Source: an uncultured Eubacteriales bacterium (GTDB lineage Bacteria > Bacillota_A > Clostridia > Christensenellales > Aristaeellaceae). From it: DNA of 5,796 nt. The first letter of the stretch is position 1. Each line of letters starts with the position of its first letter. The notes under the pieces were generated by a model. That model worked only from the letters and a program-made list of their open reading frames with translations, ran no database searches and had not been told where the DNA came from. The position numbers and the translations under genes are program-made. Below are positions 1 through 4,559 of the stretch, in pieces. Location of the stretch: positions 1 through 5,796 of the forward strand of contig CACYNZ010000239.1 in NCBI GenBank assembly GCA_902775835.1. The letters run 5' to 3'.

Positions 1-491
1 TGATGCAACTGCTGCTCACGGACAGCGACCAGCAGGTCGATGAGGTCGGCATAGATGCGGACATCCGAAATGGCGGATTCCTCATAATAATGCGTATAGA
101 TATTCAGCATACAGCGCTGCGCACGGAGCGAAAGCTCGCGGTCAAGCTCCGGCGTGATGACGAAGGTCGAATTGAACAGCGGCATGATCGCTTCGAGCGC
201 GGGATTGCCGTTCAGCACATCCTGACTGCACTGGAAAATGATGCGGCGGCCGGGATATTCCGGCAGGGTATGCAGCTCGCCGGGCGGGATGATGATGACA
301 TCGCGCTCGCGCAGGTCGAACTGCTTGTCGCCGGTGAGGACAGTAAAGTCATTTTCCAGCGGCATGATGATCTCGACCGCGGTATGCCAGTGCGTCGGAT
401 AATACTCTGTCTCAACATTGTCATAGAGCATGACGAACCGTTTGTTTTCGTATTCTACGGTTTCGTATTCTCCGGAAAGATTCTTGATCAC
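1..491 (-). CDS. AraC-family transcriptional regulator, N-terminal sensing domain (partial, 3' end outside window)
   Basis: The minus-strand frame opens with GTG at 489-491 and stays open for 163 codons to the window edge, so the C-terminal part is missing. The GTG start is chosen because an AAGGAGG-type ribosome site sits 8 bases upstream and an excellent promoter lies behind it. The visible part looks like the N-terminal cupin (AraC-binding-like) domain: a His-rich strand THWHTAVEII at residues 33-42, then an RERDVIIIPPGELHTL segment at about 61-76, which is the typical metal/ligand-barrel signature of these regulators. A helical region follows from about 115 (ELDRELSLRAQRCMLNIY). In the family this domain binds a ligand, often a sugar, and a C-terminal pair of helix-turn-helix motifs binds DNA; those motifs are not in view here. 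It is divergent from a truncated secreted-protein gene at 828, so regulation of that gene is a reasonable inference. The ligand cannot be told from sequence. Confidence 0.85.
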   Translation of the reverse strand, partial: MIKNLSGEYETVEYENKRFVMLYDNVETEYYPTHWHTAVEIIMPLENDFTVLTGDKQFDLRERDVIIIPPGELHTLPEYPGRRIIFQCSQDVLNGNPALEAIMPLFNSTFVITPELDRELSLRAQRCMLNIYTHYYEESAISDVRIYADLIDLLVAVREQQLH

Positions 492-560
492 AGTACAGCC
501 CTCCTTTCGGCTTTGATGAAAAGCGCCGGACAATAGAATCACATCATACTATTATTATTT

Positions 561-589
561 ATTATATCGCAAAATCTGAAAAATGTAAA
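561..589 (-). promoter_or_regulatory. Sigma-A-type promoter for the AraC-family gene
   Basis: On the minus strand TTTACA (584-589) is followed after exactly 17 bases by a perfect TATAAT (561-566). Transcription would begin near 554, leaving a leader of about 60 bases before the GTG at 491. The surrounding DNA is strongly AT-rich, including an ATT-repeat tract at 551-565. Confidence 0.75.
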
Positions 590-637
590 GAGGATTTTCG
601 CAATTATTGACCTTTCAGACGCAAAATACTGCAAAAT
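569..637 (+). repeat. Three GCAAAAT direct repeats in the divergent control region (candidate operator)
   Basis: GCAAAAT occurs at 569-575, 621-627 and 631-637. The last two are spaced 10 bases apart start to start (about one helical turn), and the first lies 52 bases further away (about five turns). The first copy overlaps the -35/-10 spacer of the regulator's own promoter. Same-face direct repeats suit an AraC-type dimer, but the motif is short and AT-rich, so chance is possible. Confidence 0.3.
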
Positions 638-669
638 GCACAAACAGCAAGCGGGAAAATGTGCAGGTT

Positions 670-758
670 GCCGATGAAAAATCATCCCCGCATAGGAGAA
701 ATACCGTTATTTTGTACTGTAAATATACATATTTTTCATTGCACGCCGATAAAATATC
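670..758 (+). repeat. Imperfect 14-base direct repeat flanking/overlapping the plus-strand promoter (candidate operator)
   Basis: GCCGATGAAAAATC at 670-683 and GCCGATAAAATATC at 745-758 agree at 12 of 14 positions and lie 75 bases apart (about seven helical turns). The second copy lies between the -35 and -10 boxes of the plus-strand promoter, where a bound protein would block or reposition RNA polymerase. With no second example to compare, this is only a candidate regulator site. Confidence 0.3.
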
Positions 759-767
759 TGTTATAAT
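739..767 (+). promoter_or_regulatory. Near-consensus sigma-A promoter driving the truncated secreted-protein gene
   Basis: TTGCAC (739-744), a 17-base spacer and a perfect TATAAT (762-767). Transcription would begin near 774, giving a leader of about 54 bases that contains a GGGGG ribosome-binding run (817-821) before the ATG at 828. It is divergent from the promoter of the AraC-family gene, with about 150 bases between the two -35 boxes. Confidence 0.75.
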
Positions 768-827
768 TTACCTTGGAGCAATATACAGAACGCTCACATC
801 CGGGGGAACAATACAGGGGGTAATATT

Positions 828-899
828 ATGAAGATCACAGGAACCAGAATGACAGCTGTACTGTGCGCAGTATTGCTGACCGCAGCGCAGATGCAGGGG
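828..899 (+). pseudogene. 5' end of a probable secreted protein: signal peptide only, truncated at the junction
   Basis: ATG at 828 has a good upstream promoter and a G-rich ribosome site. The first ~23 residues form a plausible signal peptide: a basic start (MKITGTR) followed by a hydrophobic core (MTAVLCAVLLTAA, residues 8-20). Beyond about residue 24 the frame is simply the antisense of an ATPase gene, with no protein-like character, so the mature domain is missing. The frame happens to stay open and runs on into the phosphatase at 1410, which would mislead gene callers. The right-hand limit given is approximate. Placement beside a divergent AraC-type regulator resembles gut clostridial loci for extracellular carbohydrate enzymes or binding proteins, but the mature function cannot be known. 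Confidence 0.5.
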
Positions 900-935
900 A
901 TCCCGCCGCGGAATGCGGTGCCGGCGGCCGTCGTA
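885..935. other. Junction where two convergent genes are both truncated (deletion or chimeric join)
   Basis: Left of this interval the plus strand carries promoter, ribosome site and signal peptide. Right of it the minus strand carries a well-formed ATPase N-terminus. Neither gene continues across. A BamHI/Sau3AI-type GGATCC palindrome sits at 898-903, just where both lose plausible protein character. GATC tetramers are common enough that one could lie here by chance. I cannot fix the exact breakpoint without homologues. Confidence 0.55.
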
Positions 936-1268
936 CAAAAGATTATTGCTGCTGACGCCGCCTGCTCCATAGACCACCTTCAGGGCATCCACGGGCCCGA
1001 ATCTCGCATCCGTATAGAGCGGTTCATCAAAATGCACCTGAACCTCCGCGGTATCCATGCGCGTTTTCCCATTCAGGAACCGGTCACTTTCCCTGAGATC
1101 GCGGTGTGTCGGATAAACCGGACCCAGCAGACGGTCCAGGGCCTCCATCACATTGCTCTTGCCTGCCTTGTTGGCGCCGAACAGGACCACAGGCTGATGA
1201 AGCGGAAATGTGATTTCCATATCTTCCACGGTCCGGAAATGCCGGATATGCACTCTTGTGATTCTCAT
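899..1268 (-). pseudogene. OLD/RecF-type AAA (ABC-class) ATPase, N-terminal fragment only
   Basis: The minus-strand ATG at 1266-1268 has a G6 ribosome-binding run (1277-1282) 8 bases upstream. The start MRITRVHIRHFRTVEDMEI and the Walker A loop GANKAGKS (residues 31-38) followed by NVMEALDRLLGP are typical of ATP-dependent OLD-family nucleases and RecF-like proteins, which use ATP to act on DNA and are often linked to repair or phage defence. About 123 residues look genuine. The frame then continues to a stop at 768 only through sequence belonging to another gene's promoter and signal-peptide region, so the signature motif, Walker B and any Toprim nuclease domain are absent. Full members are usually several hundred residues long. 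It is divergent from the phosphatase gene. The family call is fair, but which subfamily cannot be decided from the N-terminus. Confidence 0.65.
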
Positions 1269-1290
1269 GCTGCATGCCCCCCTGCGGAAT

Positions 1291-1318
1291 ATCTTACGGT
1301 TTTCAGCCTTGGTGTCAA
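1291..1318 (-). promoter_or_regulatory. Possible promoter for the ATPase fragment
   Basis: On the minus strand a perfect TTGACA (1313-1318) is followed after 16 bases by TAAGAT (1291-1296, four of six matches). Transcription would begin near 1284, only a few bases before the ribosome site, so the leader would be very short. In the same 141-base divergent gap the best plus-strand candidate for the phosphatase gene is weak: TTTACA (1342-1347), 18 bases, TACTCT (1366-1371). Confidence 0.45.
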
Positions 1319-1409
1319 CTGTTTTCTTCTGCCGCCTGAGCTTTACAATTCCCGCTCCCGCGTGGTACTCTCTTTGGCGGACACTTTCCCCAAAAAGGAG
1401 ACTTCAGGC

Positions 1410-2189
1410 ATGTACGAATCCATTCTCAACAGCATGATTCAGGCTGCCCGGGCCGGCGGCGCGCTCATTCTCGCAGCCCACGACCATTCCGCACACTGGA
1501 AGGAAGGGCACTTCAATTTTGCCACGGACACGGATCTCAAGGTTCAGCAGAACATCCAGGAAATGCTCGCGTCCGACTTTCCTAACGTCCAGTTCTTCGC
1601 CGAAGAGCAGGAAAACCGGCCGCTCTCCGATGTAGCCGCATTCGTGGTGGATCCCATCGACGGGACCATCAATTTTGCCCGCGGCAGACGCGCTTCCGTG
1701 GTTTCCATCGCCTATCTTGAAAAGCAGCAGCCTGTGTGCGCCGTGGTATACCAGCCGTACTCAGATGAGTGCTTCACCGCCATTGCGGGCCGGGGCGCCT
1801 TCCTGAACGGCAGTCCCATCCATACCGCGGATACCCCGCTTTCACGGGCTGTGGTGGCTTTCGGCACTTCACCTTATGATCCGGAGCTCTGCCGGGACTC
1901 CATGCAGATCGCCGCGGACTTCATGAAGGAATGCGGGGACCTGCGAAGGGTCGGTGCCGCTGCACTGGACCTGTGCGATGTGGCCTGCGGCAGATCGGAT
2001 GTGTTTTTCGAGCTTCGGCTTCGTCCCTGGGATGTGGCAGCCGGCGCTCTGATCGTGAAGGAAGCCGGCGGAATCTATGCTTCCATCGGCCTGGACGCCC
2101 CGGTCTTTTCCCGCAGCGCAGGGGCCTTCGCCTGCTGTCCTTCCTGCAGCGGCGCCATGGCCGTCATTCAGAAAACACTGGACAGATAA
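1410..2189 (+). CDS. Inositol monophosphatase-family phosphatase
   Basis: A 259-residue protein, the usual length for this Mg-dependent, Li-sensitive-type phosphatase superfamily (inositol monophosphatase, fructose-1,6-bisphosphatase, 3'-nucleotidase). The metal site is complete: the acidic pair E65-E66, the signature DPIDGTINF at 81-89, and WD at 207-208 within RPWDVAAGALIVKEAGG. The start at 1410 is supported by AAAAAGGAG at 1392-1400, 9 bases upstream, and because the family N-terminus (amphipathic helix, AARAGGALIL) begins here. The frame is open upstream to 828, but that extension is antisense to the ATPase fragment and has no family resemblance. Several members hydrolyse inositol phosphates, histidinol phosphate or PAP; substrate cannot be assigned from motifs. 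The C-terminus carries an unusual cysteine cluster (ACCPSC, residues 241-246). No convincing terminator follows, so some transcripts may run into scfA. Confidence 0.92.
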   Translation: MYESILNSMIQAARAGGALILAAHDHSAHWKEGHFNFATDTDLKVQQNIQEMLASDFPNVQFFAEEQENRPLSDVAAFVVDPIDGTINFARGRRASVVSIAYLEKQQPVCAVVYQPYSDECFTAIAGRGAFLNGSPIHTADTPLSRAVVAFGTSPYDPELCRDSMQIAADFMKECGDLRRVGAAALDLCDVACGRSDVFFELRLRPWDVAAGALIVKEAGGIYASIGLDAPVFSRSAGAFACCPSCSGAMAVIQKTLDR

Positions 2190-2212
2190 CCGGCGCGCTT
2201 TCGCGTCTTTCC

Positions 2213-2241
2213 TTGACTTCACTCTGGGGCTATGCTATACT
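2213..2241 (+). promoter_or_regulatory. Strong promoter of the SCIFF operon, with extended -10
   Basis: TTGACT (2213-2218) and TATACT (2236-2241) are 17 bases apart, and a TG dinucleotide one base before the -10 (2233-2234) makes it an extended -10 element. Transcription would begin near 2248, leaving about 52 bases before the scfA start. The promoter begins only 24 bases after the phosphatase stop codon. Confidence 0.75.
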
Positions 2242-2299
2242 CCGCATGTTAACGGGGCGGCTTATGCCTTCCCGGAATCCTCAGATGGGAGATGGGATT

Positions 2300-2446
2300 A
2301 TGGAAAGAATCAAGACCCTGAACACCCGTGATCTGTGCGAGAGCGCCAAGAACGGCGGTTGCGGCGAGTGCCAGACTTCCTGCCAGAGCGCATGCAAGAC
2401 CAGCTGCGGTGTGGCAAACCAGCAGTGTGAAAATACTGCCAAGTAA
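2300..2446 (+). CDS. scfA: SCIFF six-cysteine ranthipeptide precursor
   Basis: A 48-residue RiPP precursor. The leader MERIKTLNTRDL and the core GGCGECQTSCQSACKTSC closely follow the conserved SCIFF pattern, and the maturase gene lies directly downstream. Start: GGGAG at 2287-2291, 8 bases before ATG. Cysteines are at 21, 24, 28, 32, 36 and 43, the expected six, plus an extra C13 in the leader. In studied SCIFF peptides, as I recall, the maturase links Cys32 to Thr37; here residue 37 is Gly (codon GGT at 2408-2410), giving CGVANQQC where CTVANQ is usual. T26 and T34 remain. The cross-link may therefore use another residue, form on the glycine alpha-carbon, or be lost. The peptide acts in the cytoplasm or after export; its biological role in Clostridia is still unsettled. 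The gene is short enough to be missed by automatic callers. Confidence 0.97.
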   Translation: MERIKTLNTRDLCESAKNGGCGECQTSCQSACKTSCGVANQQCENTAK

Positions 2447-2453
2447 AGCAGAG

Positions 2454-2482
2454 AAAGCAGCTGCCTGAGGCAGCGCTTTTTC
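2454..2482 (+). terminator. Intercistronic terminator/attenuator between scfA and scfB
   Basis: The stem GCTGCC/GGCAGC (2460-2465 and 2469-2474) with loop TGA is extended by AAAGC/GCTTT (2454-2458 and 2475-2479) around one bulged A, followed by a T-rich tract (TTTTTCTTTCT, from 2477). Placed in the 62-base gap after the precursor stop, it should end a share of transcripts, giving much more precursor than maturase, or protect the 3' end of the scfA message. An outer GAGAAAG/CTTTCTC pair (2451-2457 and 2482-2488) could lengthen the structure. Confidence 0.7.
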
Positions 2483-2508
2483 TTTCTCAACGAATCAAAG
2501 GAGCATGC

Positions 2509-3882
2509 ATGGTACATCAGTTCAAACTCAATGGGTATAACATCTGTGTGGATACCTGTTCCGGTTCTATTCACGAAGTGGATGACGTGGCCTATGACAT
2601 CATTGCCATGTATCCGGATCATACGCCCGAGGAAATCGTGGAGACCATTCTCCGCACCTATCCCGACCGTGAAGACGTCACCCGTGAAGAAATCCTCGAG
2701 TGCATCGAAGATGTCCGGAGTCTCGTGAAGGCCGGAAAGCTGTATGCCGAGGATCATTTTTCCTCGCTCGCAGGCCGGCTCAAGGAAAAGTCCGGAAATG
2801 TGGTCAAGGCTCTGTGCCTGCATGTAGCACATACCTGCAATCTGAACTGTTCCTACTGCTTTGCCAGTCAGGGCCGCTTTCACGGAGAACGCGCGCTCAT
2901 GAGCCTGGACGTGGGCAAGCGGGCCCTGGACTTTCTTGTGGAGAATTCCGGCACGCGCAAGCATCTTGAGGTGGACTTTTTCGGAGGCGAACCTCTGATG
3001 AACTGGGACGTGGTCAAGCAGCTCGTGGCCTACGCCCGCTCCCTGGAAAAGACCACCGGAAAGGTGTTCCGCTTTACCCTTACCACCAACGGCATGCTCA
3101 TTGATGACGATGTCATTGAGTTCAGCAACCGGGAAATGAACAATGTGGTGCTCTCCCTGGACGGCCGCAGAGAAATTCATGACGCCCTGCGCGTGGATTA
3201 TGCCGGGAACGGTAGTTATGACCGGATTGTCCCCAAGTTCCAGGAACTCGTGCGCAGGCGCAAGGGTCAGTATTATATGCGTGGCACGTTTACGCACCGG
3301 AATCCGGATTTTACCAAGGACCTGTTCCATATGGCGGATCTCGGGTTCACCGAGCTGTCCATGGAGCCCGTGGTCTGCGCCGATGACGATCCCGCGGCCC
3401 TCACCGAGTCGGATATCGAGATTGTCAAGGAGCAGTACGAGATTCTGGCCAAGGACATGCTCCGGAGAAAAGCGGAGGGACATCCCATCACCTTCTATCA
3501 TTACATGCTTGACCTGGAAGGCGGTCCCTGCATATACAAGCGGCTCAGCGGCTGCGGCAGCGGAACCGAATACATGGCGGTCACGCCCTGGGGCGATCTG
3601 TATCCCTGCCACCAGTTCGTAGGCGACGAGAACTATAAGCTGGGCGATATCTGGAATGGCGTTACCAACACAGACCTCCGGGAATCCTTCCGTGCATGCA
3701 ACGCCTGCAGCCGTGAAGAGTGTGCGGACTGCTGGGCCCGCCTCTACTGCTCCGGCGGATGTGCAGCCAATGCCTACCATGCCAGCGGCAGCATTACGGG
3801 CATCTATCCCAAGGGCTGCGAGCTTTTCCGCAAGCGCATGGAATGCGCCATCATGATGAAGGTGGCAGAAACACATATGTAA
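2509..3882 (+). CDS. scfB: Radical SAM/SPASM SCIFF peptide maturase (thioether-forming)
   Basis: A 457-residue enzyme, the usual size for SCIFF maturases such as CteB. Residues 1 to about 85 form a PqqD-like peptide-recognition domain (VHQFKLNGYNICVDTCSGSI, then VDDVAYDII) that binds the precursor leader. The radical SAM cluster motif is C110-NLN-C114-SY-C117, with GGEP at 159-162 for SAM binding. The C-terminal SPASM part supplies ten cysteines for two auxiliary iron-sulfur clusters: C341, C349, C367, C397, C400, C405, C408, C414, C418 and C437. In the family, SAM is cleaved to a 5'-deoxyadenosyl radical that abstracts hydrogen from the precursor, and a cysteine thiolate closes a thioether ring. 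The start at 2509 has AAAGGAG at 2497-2503, 5 bases upstream; an ATG at 2505 is out of frame. All expected cluster ligands are present, so the enzyme looks intact although its substrate lacks the usual Thr37. Confidence 0.97.
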   Translation: MVHQFKLNGYNICVDTCSGSIHEVDDVAYDIIAMYPDHTPEEIVETILRTYPDREDVTREEILECIEDVRSLVKAGKLYAEDHFSSLAGRLKEKSGNVVKALCLHVAHTCNLNCSYCFASQGRFHGERALMSLDVGKRALDFLVENSGTRKHLEVDFFGGEPLMNWDVVKQLVAYARSLEKTTGKVFRFTLTTNGMLIDDDVIEFSNREMNNVVLSLDGRREIHDALRVDYAGNGSYDRIVPKFQELVRRRKGQYYMRGTFTHRNPDFTKDLFHMADLGFTELSMEPVVCADDDPAALTESDIEIVKEQYEILAKDMLRRKAEGHPITFYHYMLDLEGGPCIYKRLSGCGSGTEYMAVTPWGDLYPCHQFVGDENYKLGDIWNGVTNTDLRESFRACNACSREECADCWARLYCSGGCAANAYHASGSITGIYPKGCELFRKRMECAIMMKVAETHM

Positions 3883-3887
3883 TCTCC

Positions 3888-3918
3888 GGGACGGCAGACC
3901 CTGTCTGCTGTCCCTTTT
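3888..3918 (+). terminator. Rho-independent terminator of the scfA-scfB operon
   Basis: GGGACGGCAGAC (3888-3899) pairs with GTCTGCTGTCCC (3903-3914), a 12-pair stem containing one G-U pair, with a CCT loop and then TTTT at 3915-3918 and a further T-rich stretch. It begins 6 bases after the scfB stop codon. Confidence 0.88.
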
Positions 3919-3954
3919 CCTTTCGGACAGACAGTTTCCGGAAATCCGGGCAGT

Positions 3955-3988
3955 AAAAACGGCTGCTGCAGTTGACCTGCAGCAGCCG
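3955..3988 (-). terminator. Rho-independent terminator of the prs-GNAT operon
   Basis: The perfect 12-pair stem CGGCTGCTGCAG (3960-3971) with CTGCAGCAGCCG (3977-3988) and a 5-base loop is followed, reading the minus strand, by TTTTT (complement of 3955-3959). It lies about 60 bases past the GNAT stop. Together with the plus-strand terminator it insulates the two convergent operons; the 165-base gap 3883-4047 holds little else. Confidence 0.88.
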
Positions 3989-4047
3989 CTGTGCTTCAAA
4001 TGGATAAGCCGTTATTCTGTTCTTCCCTGCAGGCACGGCCTGCGTTT

Positions 4048-4557
4048 TCAGGCATCCTGCCTGTACTGGTAGCGGACCACTTCAAATTCATGTCCGAGCC
4101 TCAGGATACTCCGGATTTCATGAAGGCACCGGAATCCGAGGGTTTCAAACAGAAAGCGCCCGGAAAGATTATGCCGCAGCAGCCAGATTTCTTCCTGCTG
4201 CATGCCCATCTTCTGCAGCTCTTCCACAGCCCAGAGCACCATCTGACGCTTCATTTCAGGCGTCAGGTCCTGAACCCAGCCTACATCGGTGATCAGACCG
4301 ACCCTGCTTTCCTTACTTTCCGGGCCGTACACGACATATCCTGCCAGCCCGTCACCGGAAGGAATCACGGAAATGCAGCGCTTTTCCAAAAGCCATTTGT
4401 CCACCTGACCGTCGGCATACCTGCGCATTTCCGCTTCCTGCAGATTGGCCTCCGGAAGAAATCCACGGTATGTCTCTCTGGCGTAATTCTGCTTGAGTCT
4501 TACGAGCGTCTCACGTTCATGTGAGAGATAGGGCCTCATCTGCACTGTCTTCGTCAT
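4048..4557 (-). CDS. GNAT-like acetyltransferase-fold protein with an atypical acetyl-CoA loop
   Basis: A 169-residue protein, a usual GNAT length. Residues 60-110 (strand RCISVIPSGDGLAGYVVYG, then RVGLITDVGWVQDLTP and helix EMKRQMVLWAVEELQKMGM) fit the central GNAT strands and the helix after the CoA loop. EEIWLLRHNLSGRFLFETLGF at 122-142 matches the late motif with the Asn and the terminal LGF that follows it. The Q/R-x-x-G-x-G/A pyrophosphate loop normally found between strand and helix is not visible; DLTPEMKRQM (97-106) stands in its place, so CoA binding may be altered or the activity lost. The ATG lies 2 bases after the prs stop codon with no clear ribosome site of its own, so translation is probably coupled to prs. 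Substrate is unknown. This family call rests on the overall pattern. Confidence 0.65.
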   Translation of the reverse strand: MTKTVQMRPYLSHERETLVRLKQNYARETYRGFLPEANLQEAEMRRYADGQVDKWLLEKRCISVIPSGDGLAGYVVYGPESKESRVGLITDVGWVQDLTPEMKRQMVLWAVEELQKMGMQQEEIWLLRHNLSGRFLFETLGFRCLHEIRSILRLGHEFEVVRYQYRQDA

Positions 4558-4559
4558 GC

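Noticed and set aside
3..536. Plus-strand open frame of 177 residues at the left edge
   Set aside because: Antisense to the AraC-family gene, which has a promoter, ribosome site and recognisable cupin domain.
492..827. Possible riboswitch or small RNA in the 336-base divergent gap
   Set aside because: Nothing beyond promoters, ribosome sites and short repeats; no long stable stem or recognisable aptamer core.
607..831. Plus-strand open frame of 74 residues in the divergent gap
   Set aside because: No ribosome site, low-complexity composition, and it overlaps the promoter and ribosome site of the gene at 828.
2190..2210. Small CGCG/CGCG hairpin followed by TCTTT after the phosphatase gene
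   Set aside because: Only four base pairs and a poor T run; too weak to call a terminator.
2281..3999. Long open frame on the minus strand (572 residues)
   Set aside because: It is antisense to scfA and scfB and runs through both the operon attenuator and terminator; produced by GC-rich codon bias.
4029..4047. GCAGGC/GCCTGC hairpin followed by GTTTT on the plus strand
   Set aside because: Six-pair stem with a short T run, lying well past the strong scfB terminator and next to the end of the minus-strand GNAT gene; may be a backup but not needed to explain anything.
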